A stretch of 64,000 bases of DNA from assembly GCA_900315565.1 (NCBI GenBank), contig OMZS01000002.1:1-64000 (forward strand). The letters are read 5' to 3'. This document shows positions 25,911 through 34,118 of the stretch, one piece after another (within the stretch, counting starts at the first letter, position 1; each line of letters begins with the position of its first letter). Made by a program: the position numbers and the translations under genes. Under the pieces are notes generated by a model, which had not been told where the DNA came from, ran no database searches, and was given only the letters and a program-made list of their open reading frames with translations. Source of the DNA: an uncultured Prevotellaceae bacterium (GTDB taxonomy: Bacteria > Bacteroidota > Bacteroidia > Bacteroidales > Bacteroidaceae).

Positions 25911-27158
25911 ATGAAAAGGTTTATTTTTGTATTTATGGCATTATTGTTTGGGATGTTTACGTCTCTAAATGCCCAAAGCTTTAAAATGAGAGTGGAAAAG
26001 GCAGACGGAAATATAATCTACCTGCCTGTTGATTTCGTGAAGCAAATATCTTTCATTCCTGCTGAAACGTTCTCAATCAACTATTCGCTTTCCAATGTTG
26101 TTTCCTCTAATAATAGTACATCTATTTCAGAGGGAATGCCGTATTCGTCAATTCTTACGGTAGATGAGAATTATTATATAAGCTCCATAAAGGTTACGAT
26201 GAATGGATACGATATTACATCTACATCATATTCCGATGGGAAGATTAATATAAAAGAAGTAACAGGCAATATTATTATAACCGCTATTGCTTTACCTTAT
26301 AGTGAAGGTATTGATTTAAGCGCTCAAGGAACTGCTAATTGTTACATTATTTCAAAGTCAGGTAAATACAAATTCTCCATTATGGGATATAGCGGTACAA
26401 GAGCTTTCCTTCTTTGGAATGAGAATGGTGAAACTGATATTTCTGATGTTAAATTATTAGGTAATTACATCTATTTCCAAAAGAATAATTTTCGAAAGGG
26501 CAATGCTATGATTAGTTTAGTAGATGCAGAAGGAATTATAGTGTGGTCGTGGCATATTTGGTCTACAGATAAGCCAAATGCAATAGAAGTTAATGGGCAG
26601 AAGTGGTTGGACCGTAATTTAGGAGCGACGAGTACAGATCCAAATAATCTTGATGTATATGGTTTGAGATATAACCCAGGGAACCCATTTCCCTTCCCTG
26701 GTCCTAAATATAGTGATTACTCTATTACAGAAACTCCATCAGTACCAGAAGGATGGTATGTAGCTAAAGGTTATGGTTTTTATACTTCTTCAAAAATGCC
26801 CACTCCTGCAACGCCAATGATGCTGTGCAACAGGAATGACGTTTTTGGAAATTCTGTTTATTTTAGGATCGGATATTCTCAATGCCCCTTAGGATATAGT
26901 TTACCTAATACTGGCACTTTTCAAAACTTACTAGGTTATGAACCTACTATACAAGATAATGGTGTATGGATAAATGAACAATTATTTATTCCATTAAATG
27001 AACCAAATGAATGGAGTGGAAGGTATTTGTGTTCTGGAATTTACAATACTGTAGCTGTAGACACATGTATAATCTATTTCTATGAAGGTGTGTCCAAACT
27101 ATCATATTGCACAGGGGCTGCTCTGTTACCTATTAGATGCATGAGCTTTTCGTATTAA
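25911..27158 (+). CDS. Secreted protein with a FISUMP-like domain
   Basis: The 415-residue product has a signal peptide (about 1-21, ending LNAQ). Residues about 25-50 (KADGNIIYLPVDFVKQISF) resemble the opening of its partner at 25428. The C-terminal half, with VNGQKWLDRNLGATSTDPNNLDVYGLRYNPGNPFPFPG, matches the 'Fibrobacter succinogenes major paralogous domain' style (WLDRNLGA...YG...PFP). Such proteins are secreted or surface-associated with unknown function. AT-rich composition suggests recent acquisition. A terminator follows at 27234. Confidence 0.7.
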   Translation: MKRFIFVFMALLFGMFTSLNAQSFKMRVEKADGNIIYLPVDFVKQISFIPAETFSINYSLSNVVSSNNSTSISEGMPYSSILTVDENYYISSIKVTMNGYDITSTSYSDGKINIKEVTGNIIITAIALPYSEGIDLSAQGTANCYIISKSGKYKFSIMGYSGTRAFLLWNENGETDISDVKLLGNYIYFQKNNFRKGNAMISLVDAEGIIVWSWHIWSTDKPNAIEVNGQKWLDRNLGATSTDPNNLDVYGLRYNPGNPFPFPGPKYSDYSITETPSVPEGWYVAKGYGFYTSSKMPTPATPMMLCNRNDVFGNSVYFRIGYSQCPLGYSLPNTGTFQNLLGYEPTIQDNGVWINEQLFIPLNEPNEWSGRYLCSGIYNTVAVDTCIIYFYEGVSKLSYCTGAALLPIRCMSFSY

Positions 27159-27233
27159 GCTTTTTATTATCACAAGAATACCGGGAAGCATTGCCTATAA
27201 CCTCTGCCTCTCGCAATCTATTCTCCCCATATT

Positions 27234-27264
27234 ATAGCCGTCCGTCGTGGCGGCTATTTTTTTT
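27234..27264 (+). terminator. Intrinsic terminator after the FISUMP-like gene
   Basis: ATAGCCG (27234-27240) pairs with CGGCTAT (27251-27257), followed by a run of eight or more T. The remaining spacer to 27472 holds only the next promoter. Confidence 0.75.
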
Positions 27265-27436
27265 CGTACTTTTTCATACGTTGCCTTTTTATTGGTCGAA
27301 AGGCATAAACGTATAACAACATAGTGTTTACTCACAATAGATTTATTGCGATGGCAGATTTGTGCTGGACTATCGTTATTATTTCACTTCTTTGTTTTTT
27401 AATGTTTAATTACATTCTTATTCGATAAATATTTAG

Positions 27437-27444
27437 TAATTTTG
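27437..27444 (+). promoter_or_regulatory. Promoter -7 box of the accessory island
   Basis: TAATTTTG, 28 nt before the ATG at 27473. Confidence 0.55.
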
Positions 27445-27472
27445 CAGGAAAATAACTAAATAACAACAGCCT

Positions 27473-28531
27473 ATGGATATATATGCCCTATACACCTACG
27501 AATACTGTCCCGTTGAGGCGGTACAGGGTGATTTCTTTATTTCGCGAGACGAAATAATTGATATTAATACCGAGGACAAGAACCTTTGGTTAGACCGTCT
27601 GTTTGGCGACCGCAACGCTGACGTTAGGATTCAGCGCATGAAGAAACGTGGGGCTGGAGCCGACAAATTCCCATGTAAGGTGTTGGCCCACGGCAAGGGA
27701 CGCGTGGTGTGGCTGCGTTTGGAAAATGAGAAAATAAGACATCTCTGGATGAAGTTTCCAAGTTCCACACCTCATGACCCCGAGACCATTAGCCAAGAGC
27801 CCATAGCCGAAAACCCCTTCAGTTATATATTCCTTGATTGCCGCGAGGGCAAGAACTTGATCGCCATCATGAAAGAGAACGATGCCTGGCGCAACACCGA
27901 CGTTGCTGCACACATTGTCGAGGAGAGCCTGAACCTGCTGATGCAGAATGTTGGCTACAGATTTGGCATAAGAATAAAACCGGTAACGGTTACAAAGGAT
28001 TATTGGGATTACAACCGCCAACTCATTCTAAAAGACAAAAGGCGGGTGAAAAAACTGACTATCTATTTTGGCTCGGGTAAGCTTGACCCACGGGTGACAG
28101 ATTATATCAACCATACCCCCATTCTGAAGCGCCTGCAGAAAGAGATGTGGGAAGCCAAGCGAGGCAAACTGGAATTGGATGACCCCTTCGGCCCCAGTAT
28201 TGTGGATGGGCGTAAACGTGACTTAAAGAATATCATTAAGCTTATAGTAAGCAACCTTACTAGCGATACCTTTGGACTGTCGCTTGCCTATGAAGACGGT
28301 CAGGAGGTGGTCTGCGGAAAAGATGTGAAACTGATGTTTCCGATGAAGGCAGGCATGCTTGAAATGTTTTTTTCGCAAAATATCTTCGGAGAATATAGAA
28401 TTAACGAATGGCTTGACAAAGCCGTAGATTATATACAGAAACAAAAAGATGGAACACCTTCTGAGCCAAAGCGAAAGAAAAAAGTTGCAAGATACGTTCA
28501 AGACACATCCGCTACTCTTGACATGCTATAA
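27473..28531 (+). CDS. Protein of unknown function, first gene of the island
   Basis: The 352-residue protein has no signal peptide or membrane segment. It begins MDIYALYTYEYCPVE and has a strand-rich N-terminal half (VLAHGKGRVVWLRLENEKIRHLW) and a helix-rich C-terminal half ending in a basic stretch (EPKRKKKVARYVQ), which suggests nucleic-acid contact. I do not recognise a family. Its 3' end overlaps the next gene by 83 bp in another frame, so the two are tightly coupled. It could be part of a defence or mobile-element control unit; that is inference from position only. Confidence 0.7.
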   Translation: MDIYALYTYEYCPVEAVQGDFFISRDEIIDINTEDKNLWLDRLFGDRNADVRIQRMKKRGAGADKFPCKVLAHGKGRVVWLRLENEKIRHLWMKFPSSTPHDPETISQEPIAENPFSYIFLDCREGKNLIAIMKENDAWRNTDVAAHIVEESLNLLMQNVGYRFGIRIKPVTVTKDYWDYNRQLILKDKRRVKKLTIYFGSGKLDPRVTDYINHTPILKRLQKEMWEAKRGKLELDDPFGPSIVDGRKRDLKNIIKLIVSNLTSDTFGLSLAYEDGQEVVCGKDVKLMFPMKAGMLEMFFSQNIFGEYRINEWLDKAVDYIQKQKDGTPSEPKRKKKVARYVQDTSATLDML

Positions 28532-29498
28532 AGTGTTTTATACCCGAAAAGGGCATCTCAACGGTTCCCCGGTAAAAGAGATGGATATATTTCGCGAGTC
28601 AGCAGGGTTGCTTGATTTTCTGCTGGTAAAGCCTGACATCAGTCAGCGTCAGGTAGATTTGTTGTGGAATAAGATATATAACGATTGTAGGGAGTGGTTA
28701 ATAGACACCACATATTACGACAAGCAGATGGTGGCTGGCACGGTGTTTATGGTGGTGAGAGCCACGCTGGCACAACACTTCGAGAGTTGTTATAGCGAGA
28801 CCATTTGCGAAATGCTGACCAACACGTTAGAACGTAAATTGGAAGGCTGCGACGAGAAGGAGCAAGCAGAATTTCTTGAGCTTTTGAGAGAGCAAAGTCC
28901 TGAATTGTGCAAATGGATTAACAACTACGACGAAGCTGACGAATGGCTCTCTGACCAGATAGCCGACACCCTCTGCGCCCAAAAAGGCAGTAAGGACGAC
29001 TTTAAACCAAGCGGAAAAACATTTACGAAAACAGCTTTGCTGATAGACACTCAGTTAGATATCATGTGCCAACGCCTTACTTTGGCTAAAAAGTTAAAAG
29101 CAAGCCCTGACGACTGGCGTAAACTGTTTTCGGGTATCGACCAACAGTTCACTCTAACTTGGTTAGGAACAGAGGGCGAACTTCGCGATTTGTTCATGAT
29201 GTTGACCGATGGTGGGTATGCAAAACCAAAACGAGGCTATCAGCAGATACTTAAATCACATTTTCTCGATGAGGATAATAATAGGTTTAATAACCTTCAC
29301 AGGGCCAAGAGAATCGATAGTTTCCAAACAATCATTGATGACTGCTCTTTCTTTTTACAGCACCTGATAGACAATATGACAGACATTATGAGAAAGCTGA
29401 TATGTGAAAACGAAGATGCCTTACGCGAAGTAGGGTATTTCGACCAACTGCAGGCTGCAAAGAATGCTGGTTTGAGCATCAGGAAAAAACACAGGTAG
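28449..29498 (+). CDS. Unknown protein with RteC-like C-terminal region
   Basis: The 349-residue protein is soluble and mostly helical. The segment FTLTWLGTEGELRDLFMMLTDGGYAKPKRGYQQILKSHFLDEDNNRFNNLHRAK (about 235-290) resembles the C-terminal winged-helix region of RteC-type regulators of Bacteroides conjugative elements (pattern F.W.G...L..L...L...G). That is a visual similarity, not a proven match. Translation from 28449 overlaps the preceding gene by 83 bp. A later Met at 28581 would remove the overlap, but the N-terminal part reads as normal protein. Confidence 0.65.
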   Translation: MEHLLSQSERKKLQDTFKTHPLLLTCYKVFYTRKGHLNGSPVKEMDIFRESAGLLDFLLVKPDISQRQVDLLWNKIYNDCREWLIDTTYYDKQMVAGTVFMVVRATLAQHFESCYSETICEMLTNTLERKLEGCDEKEQAEFLELLREQSPELCKWINNYDEADEWLSDQIADTLCAQKGSKDDFKPSGKTFTKTALLIDTQLDIMCQRLTLAKKLKASPDDWRKLFSGIDQQFTLTWLGTEGELRDLFMMLTDGGYAKPKRGYQQILKSHFLDEDNNRFNNLHRAKRIDSFQTIIDDCSFFLQHLIDNMTDIMRKLICENEDALREVGYFDQLQAAKNAGLSIRKKHR

Positions 29499-29632
29499 GC
29501 AGAAAAGTAGGCGGGAATTTTTTTTTTTGTTTTTTTAGACGGGCGTAGTGCTATTGATTCTCAATGCATTATGCTCGTCTCCGTTTCTTATGCCTACCGT
29601 TATGCCTACCGTTGTGCTTACCAAAAGTAGGC
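29495..29632 (+). repeat. GTAGGC/GCCTAC repeat cluster around a strong hairpin
   Basis: GTAGGC occurs at 29496 and 29508 on the left. GCCTACC occurs at 29592 and 29604 (12 bp apart) on the right, with a further GTAGGC at 29627. Between them lies a T-rich tract and the hairpin at 29537-29580. The left cluster overlaps the stop codon of the 28449 gene. Confidence 0.65.
29537..29580 (+). promoter_or_regulatory. 15+5-bp RNA hairpin
   Basis: AGACGGGCGTAGTGC (29537-29551) pairs fully with GCATTATGCTCGTCT (29566-29580) if three G-U pairs are allowed. A 5-bp upper stem ATTGA/TCAAT with a TTC loop sits above a one-base bulge. The G-U pairs form only in plus-strand RNA, so the structure belongs to the plus transcript. 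The T-run precedes it, so it is not an ordinary terminator. Confidence 0.65.
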
Positions 29633-29728
29633 AATTGCCCCTGTAACCGAGAACGGAATATCTCTGTTCTTGACCGTTTTACGCTATGGGCTAAGCAGAT
29701 GGTCTAACCGCCCAAAATCCTAAAAAAA

Positions 29729-30109
29729 ATGAAAAAAGAGGATTTTAATCAAAGACAGGTAACGCTTGATGGGATGATAACCATCGGCAAGTTGGAAAAT
29801 GGACTTGGCATAGCTGATTTCCAATGTTTTGAGGACGTAGAACTGGAGGCTTCCGTATGCACTTGCAAAATGCAAATGATGCGTGACGGAAACATGTATC
29901 TAACGGAATTGCCTAAGCGAATTCGTAACAAGGCGCTGTTCCGCGATGACAACAGCTCATTGTCGCATGGACAGAATGGCAGGTGGTATTTCTATTTTTC
30001 GTTGGATGAAAATAGAATCAATGAGTTACCTGCCGAGTTGGTTCGACAGGCAAGCACAATTGCACAAAAGGTCGTACGCGAACTGATTAAGAGAGGTGGG
30101 GCTTGGTAA
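29729..30109 (+). CDS. Small island protein of unknown function
   Basis: The 126-residue soluble protein shows no domain I recognise. It has a strand-rich middle part (SVCTCKMQMMRDGNMYLTELPKRI) and a C-terminal helix (ELVRQASTIAQKVVRELIKRG). In Bacteroidales islands, small proteins of this kind sit just before DUF3987/VirE-type genes, and that is its place here. It lies between two inverted-repeat structures (29495-29632 and 30137-30296). Confidence 0.65.
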   Translation: MKKEDFNQRQVTLDGMITIGKLENGLGIADFQCFEDVELEASVCTCKMQMMRDGNMYLTELPKRIRNKALFRDDNSSLSHGQNGRWYFYFSLDENRINELPAELVRQASTIAQKVVRELIKRGGAW

Positions 30110-30136
30110 AGGAAAGAGGCGTGTGATTAACTCCAA

Positions 30137-30296
30137 CAGTCACAGAATCACAGTCACAGTTTAAAAAAAATGTCACATTTTACTCTGAAACCCGCTTTTA
30201 AAAACTTATAACTAATTAATAATCAATTAATTAAATATATAAGTAAGAATGTGGGAGGTGGGTTGAAAACAAACTGTGACTCTGTGACTGTGACTG
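30137..30296 (+). repeat. 26-bp inverted repeat with AT-rich core upstream of the DUF3987 gene
   Basis: 30137-30162 and 30271-30296 are complementary at 22 of 26 positions. Both arms are made of TGTGACT/AGTCACA words. Nested inside are CACATTTTA/TAAGAATGTG, ACTTATA/TATAAGT and an AATTAATTA palindrome. The AT-rich core TAACTAATTAAT...ATATAAGTA is shared with the structure at 1687-1820, although the outer stems are unrelated in sequence. Confidence 0.75.
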
Positions 30297-30345
30297 CGGA
30301 AGGTAGTTTAAAGTATTAATTAATGATATAAATATTTAAGAATCA

Positions 30346-31647
30346 ATGACTTACAATATATTTGACAATAAAGCTCCAGTTATGCCCAAGCCCGCTAAAG
30401 GCACAGGTTTTTGCAAATTACTCCTCTCCCAGGCCTCTCGAGACATGCGCGAACCGCTTGTTCCGATGGCGATTCCAGCATTGGCTGCTCACTTATCGGA
30501 TGTGGAGTTTATGTATTCTGACAACAAATATTACGAACTTTGCGGCCAAATGGGGCATTTGATAGGCCCTTCAGGCATCGGTAAGGCTCAGCTTACTCAA
30601 CTTGTAGAGGCTATTATGCGTCCTTTCCGTGACCATGATGAGATTGAGTACAAAAAAATCGTCGATTGGCAACGCCAGATGAAGACCCGCGGTGCCAACA
30701 AGGAGAAACCCGAACGACCGGAAGTTAGCTTCTGGTTCCCGCCGGCCGACCTTACCAACCCGGCTTTCATCCAGAACGCGATGGCTATGGAAAAACATGG
30801 TGGCCGCACGCAGTACCTGAATCTGCCCGAGGTGGAGATGGCCAACAAGATGTGTGGAGGACATCGCCAGGTGAGCCAGACCATCCGTAACATCTACGAC
30901 CGCCAGCGGGCTGGAGCCCTTCGTGCTACGGCTGAAGGCGTGACAGGCAACCCGATACTTCGCGTAAACATCACATTCAGCTCGACACCAGAGGCCGCAC
31001 GTGCGTTTTACAAGAAGGATATGACAAACGGTTTCTTCGGGCGCATTCCCTTTGCCTACAAGGGTCGCGGCGAACGCATAGGCAAGATTCCGCGTCAAGG
31101 CAGTTACGATGAAGAGTTCCTGCAGAAACTCGATGAGTACCTGGTGCGCCTCGACAATTGCAAGGGTAGGTTTGTGGTGAAGTCGTTGAACAAGATTGCC
31201 GACCAGCTGGCAGAAGAGATGGCGCAACTGGCCGACCTGGCCGACGATGACATGCTGTTTGAACTCTCTCACCGCAGCATCTTCGCTGCATGGAAGAAAG
31301 CCGCCACGCTTTGGATTCTGAACGACCAGACCTACACACGAAGCATAGGCGACTATATGGTATGGTTCTGCTACTATGACCTTTGGTCAAAGGTACATGT
31401 GTTTGGCGACATGTTCAAACTCGACGATGCATCCCCGGAGAGCACCCGGAAAAACGGGCCTGCAAATATGCTCGACGACCTTGCCACGTCGTTCAACGAG
31501 CAGCAGTTGGAGACGCTGCGCATGGAGCGTGGAAAGAGCAAGGAAGGCACCAAGCATCTGCTCAACGTTTGGAAGTACCGTGGCTTCATCACCTACTCCG
31601 AGCAGACGGGACTCTACACCAAGACGGAAGAATATCTGCATAATTGA
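30346..31647 (+). CDS. DUF3987/VirE-type P-loop protein of the island
   Basis: The 433-residue protein contains GPSGIGKAQL at about 74-83, a P-loop-like motif in which the Ser/Thr after the Lys is Ala. It is followed by VSFWFPPADLTNPAFIQNA, a stretch with YLNLPEVEMA, and RVNITFSSTPEAARAFY, which have the spacing of an ATPase core. It resembles the DUF3987 (VirE/primase-helicase-like) proteins found next to CHC2 primases and HU proteins in Bacteroidales. The C-terminal part (about 360-433) looks like a winged helix (HLLNVWKYRGFITYSEQTG). A decayed paralogue lies at 1933. The last codons run into a TTGATAA heptamer array that provides the stop. Catalytic competence is uncertain because of the GKA motif. 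Confidence 0.75.
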   Translation: MTYNIFDNKAPVMPKPAKGTGFCKLLLSQASRDMREPLVPMAIPALAAHLSDVEFMYSDNKYYELCGQMGHLIGPSGIGKAQLTQLVEAIMRPFRDHDEIEYKKIVDWQRQMKTRGANKEKPERPEVSFWFPPADLTNPAFIQNAMAMEKHGGRTQYLNLPEVEMANKMCGGHRQVSQTIRNIYDRQRAGALRATAEGVTGNPILRVNITFSSTPEAARAFYKKDMTNGFFGRIPFAYKGRGERIGKIPRQGSYDEEFLQKLDEYLVRLDNCKGRFVVKSLNKIADQLAEEMAQLADLADDDMLFELSHRSIFAAWKKAATLWILNDQTYTRSIGDYMVWFCYYDLWSKVHVFGDMFKLDDASPESTRKNGPANMLDDLATSFNEQQLETLRMERGKSKEGTKHLLNVWKYRGFITYSEQTGLYTKTEEYLHN

Positions 31648-31703
31648 TAATTGACAATTGATAATTGACAATTGATAATTGACAATTGATAATTGATATT
31701 TCA
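31640..31703 (+). repeat. TTGATAA/TTGACAA heptamer array
   Basis: About eight heptamers fill the spacer between the DUF3987 gene and the primase gene, beginning at the stop codon of the former. Confidence 0.75.
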
Positions 31704-31705
31704 TA

Positions 31706-32490
31706 ATGATGGACAAACTTGAACTTCAGAAGCTCCGCGACCTCCCCATCGAGGGGGTCGCCGAGCGACTTGGAATGCAGGTGGTGAGGCACAAGAGCCT
31801 GTGCCCGTTCCACGACGACCACCATTCCTCGATGTCGTTCTGCACGCGCAGGAACACGTTCCGCTGCTTTGCGTGCGGGGCGCATGGGGGAACCATCGAT
31901 TTGGTGATGCGACGGCTGAACATGGGGCTTAAGGAGGCGTGCAGGTGGCTAGGAAACGAGAGCAACGTGATACCGATGGATAGTTTCAAGATTCATGATT
32001 CAGGTTTCGAGTCTGAGGACAATATGTTTGATGCGTCTAGGTACGAAAAATATTTTGAGCACCCCTGGCTGAACGATTCGGCCCGTCGGTTTCTCTTTGC
32101 CGAGCGGCGGCTGGACGAGCGGGTGGTGCGCTGGTGCAGGCTGACTTCGTGGAAGGACCGGCGGGGAGTGCCGTGGCTGCAGACGCCCTATTACGACCGC
32201 GAGGGCCGTCTCACGGGCGTTCAGAACCGCAACCTGGTGAGGGGTGCCTGGCCGCGTTTTCGCTTCCCACAGGGCTCAGAATGCGGCATCTACAACCTGC
32301 CCGTGCTCAACCTGCTGCGCCCGGGCGAGCCGCTCTACATTGCCGAGGGATGCTCCGACTGCTGGGCCCTGCTCTCGGCCGGACACAAGGCCATCGCCAT
32401 CCCCTCGGCCACCCCCCCGATTGCAAGGACTTCAGCGAGTACTATCTGAGGCGCTTCGCAGGCGCTTCGCTAAATGAGGCGCTGCGCTAA
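31706..32490 (+). pseudogene. CHC2 zinc-finger/Toprim primase, internally deleted and frameshifted
   Basis: The start is intact: a CHC2-type zinc site with Cys33, His36, Cys54 and Cys57 (LCPFH...FRCFACGAHGG), then the primase linker and the first Toprim strand YIAEGCSDCWALLSAGHKAIAIPSAT. After that the open frame ends at 32449 in IARTSASTI. Reading one base differently at the C7 run (about 32413-32420) gives PPDCKDFSEYYLRRF, the usual end of these proteins. So about 40-50 residues of the Toprim domain, including the DxD metal site, seem to be deleted between SAT and the C-terminal tail, and the frame is shifted. The 3' end is then overrun by repeat sequence. Confidence 0.75.
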
Positions 32491-32572
32491 ATGAGAAATG
32501 AGAAATGAGGCGCTACGCTAAATGATAAATGAGGCACTTCGCTAAATGATAAATGATAAATGAGGGGCTTTA
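32455..32572 (+). repeat. GCGCTTCGCTAAATGATAAATGA array
   Basis: Four or more units of GGCGCTTCGC (or a variant) plus TAAATGA/GAAATGA/TGATAAA heptamers follow the broken primase. The same composite unit follows the CotH gene near 6735-6770, in the same gene-sense orientation. Confidence 0.7.
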
Positions 32573-32589
32573 TATCCGCCAAACGTGAG

Positions 32590-32673
32590 TTTATGCTCGC
32601 GGAACGTTGGTTTGTGCTCGCGGAACGTTGGTTTATGCTCGTAAAGCATGGGTTTATGCTCCTTTGTGCGAGG
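32590..32673. repeat. Four 21-bp tandem repeats
   Basis: Units start at 32590, 32611, 32632 and 32653; the first two begin TTTATGCTCGCGGAACG and TTTGTGCTCGCGGAACG. The period equals seven codons, so the open frames here read as heptapeptide repeats on both strands. I do not call a gene because there is no promoter or start site in support. Confidence 0.75.
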
Positions 32674-32729
32674 GTAGGGGGAAAACCCTCTGTGCGGAGT
32701 TGTGGGGAGAATTCTCTGCGCGGAATCTC

Positions 32730-32860
32730 CCCGCCCCTCAAGGGGAGGGGATGGGGGTGGGGTCTGTAATCTTCCCCACATCTACCATTCAGTCCTCATT
32801 TCGTGCCTAAAGATACTGACCCCACCCCCAACCCCTCCCCTACAAGGGAGGGGAGACCCT
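32730..32860. repeat. GC-rich palindromic intergenic repeats
   Basis: CCCCTCAAGGGGAGGGG near 32734 and CCCCTCCCCTACAAGGGAGG near 32827, the latter preceded by ATACTGACCCCACCCC as at 2459. Confidence 0.6.
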
Positions 32861-32943
32861 GCTGAAGAAAAAAGAGGAGAAAAAAGTGAAGAAAATTGTT
32901 GAAAATATTGCCTCGAAAATTTGGAGAATTCAAAAATTTTGAT

Positions 32944-32984
32944 TAATTTTGCAGAGTATAAAGTACGGCGCGCGTGGACTTTAT
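32944..32984 (+). promoter_or_regulatory. HU-like gene promoter and leader hairpin
   Basis: The -7 box TAATTTTG (32944-32951) is followed by ATAAAGT (32958-32964) pairing with ACTTTAT (32978-32984) over a GC-rich loop, early in the leader of the gene at 33056. Confidence 0.5.
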
Positions 32985-33055
32985 GGAGACCAAATTAACT
33001 GATTGTTTAACTATTTTAAAACTATTTTGTTGAACCATTTTAACTGAAAAAAACT

Positions 33056-33394
33056 ATGTTGAAGTATCGTAAGTACAAGGTGAGCTCTAACAACGAGCTG
33101 ATGAACGGCAAGGTGTTTGCCAAGGCCGTGGTGAACCAGACGATTGACCTGGACGGGTTGGCCAGACACATGGCAAAGCATGGAACGCCCTATACGCGTG
33201 GTGTGATTGCGGGCATCCTCCGCGATATGGTGGACTGCATCCAGGAGCTGACGCTGGAGGGTACGGCTGTGAAGATTCCCGACCTGGCCATCTTCTCGGT
33301 GGGTATCAAGAGTGTGGGGGCTGAGAGTGCCGAGCAGTTTACTGCCCAGGAGAACATCACGGGTTTCAAGCTCCGTGCACGGGCTAATGGGTAA
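33056..33394 (+). CDS. HU/IHF-like DNA-binding protein
   Basis: The 112-residue protein has the HU-like layout seen in Bacteroidales islands: MLKYRKYKVSSN, then a helical part (LDGLARHMAKHGTPYTRGVIAGILRDMVDCIQELTLEGTAVKIPDLAIFSVGI) that matches HU helices and beta-arm start, and a basic tail (FKLRARANG). These paralogues normally accompany DUF3987 genes and are thought to bend or coat DNA. It has its own promoter with a leader hairpin. Confidence 0.8.
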   Translation: MLKYRKYKVSSNNELMNGKVFAKAVVNQTIDLDGLARHMAKHGTPYTRGVIAGILRDMVDCIQELTLEGTAVKIPDLAIFSVGIKSVGAESAEQFTAQENITGFKLRARANG

Positions 33395-33407
33395 GAAACC
33401 CAACAAC

Positions 33408-33550
33408 CCACCCTAACCCTAAAACCCACCCTCTGTCCCTCCCGAAGGGAGGGAGGCTTAATTACCTATGAAACTGCAAAGGTATTAGAGTCCCCTCCCT
33501 TTGGGAGGGTTAGGGTAGGTTTTAGGGGTTGGGGGTAGGTTTTAGGTTTT
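33408..33550. repeat. Palindromic element, left inverted copy
   Basis: The element contains CCCTCCCGAAGGGAGGGAGG, then a core with TACC, GCAAAGGTATTAGAGTCCCC, then CCTCCCTTTGGGAGGG and TAGGTTTTAGGGGTTGGGGG. Its reverse complement closely matches 34119-34279 on the other side of the 33657 gene. Confidence 0.75.
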
Positions 33551-33610
33551 CTCCCGCCTTGTGTTACTACTTTTTTGGGCTTTTTTTGGGCTTTTCGCCT
33601 GAAAAATGGT

Positions 33611-33618
33611 TATCTTTG
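33611..33618 (+). promoter_or_regulatory. Promoter -7 box for the 33657 gene
   Basis: TATCTTTG followed by CA, 38 nt before the ATG. Confidence 0.55.
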
Positions 33619-33656
33619 CATCGGCAAGCAGGTGGTGTTAAAAAAAAGAATTGACT

Positions 33657-34106
33657 ATGACGATAGAAGATTACTTGGAGAAACCTTATTGGGTGATAGA
33701 CTTTCTGCCGAGACAGGTGCCGGCCGACAGCAGGGGACAATATTTTCGGGTAGAGGAATTTTTTCTGGAGCATCCCCGGATAGACGCTCTCTACAGGAAG
33801 TTCGCCAACATTGTGCTGAAGCTGAACTGCTACGAGGACTTGAGCTTTAGCCAGGACGGCGAGAATGTGTCAGCTGGCGTTGAGTGGGTGACCAATCCGG
33901 CACCAAAGTTGATTGAGCAGATGGTGGTCAAGTGCCTGTCTGCCAAGCGGATGCTCTACGTCGTTATGGAATCGTCGGAAGAGATGATTACCCTAGGCAG
34001 CGACGACATGTATATGACGGTTTATAATGCCTCTGAACGGACTTTAGGGCTGCTGGGCTCGCTGGCTGCTGCTGAAGGATTGTTCGTTTGGAAGCCAGAA
34101 CAATAG
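33657..34106 (+). CDS. Conserved-looking small protein of unknown function
   Basis: The 149-residue soluble acidic protein starts MTIEDYLEKPYWVIDFLPRQVP. I chose the ATG at 33657; the frame also opens at a TTG six bases upstream. The C-terminal half has strands MLYVVMESSEEMITLGSDDMYMTVYNASE and ends in AAAEGLFVWKPEQ. I know of similar Bacteroidales proteins only as hypotheticals. It is unusual in being bracketed by inverted copies of a 140-bp palindromic repeat. Confidence 0.7.
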   Translation: MTIEDYLEKPYWVIDFLPRQVPADSRGQYFRVEEFFLEHPRIDALYRKFANIVLKLNCYEDLSFSQDGENVSAGVEWVTNPAPKLIEQMVVKCLSAKRMLYVVMESSEEMITLGSDDMYMTVYNASERTLGLLGSLAAAEGLFVWKPEQ

Positions 34107-34118
34107 GGGAGGGGAAGG

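Noticed and set aside
27351-27428. 25-codon hydrophobic frame (MADLCWTIVII...)
   Set aside because: It could be a tiny membrane peptide, but there is no good ribosome site or promoter and it overlaps the promoter region of the next gene.
29521-29580. T-run plus hairpin as an intrinsic terminator
   Set aside because: The T-run lies before the hairpin on the plus strand, and the minus strand has A after the stem, so neither direction fits.
32487-32781. Minus- and plus-strand frames with heptapeptide repeats (EHKPTF / AERWFML)
   Set aside because: They arise from the 21-bp tandem repeat; no start signals, and the sequence is otherwise spacer repeat.
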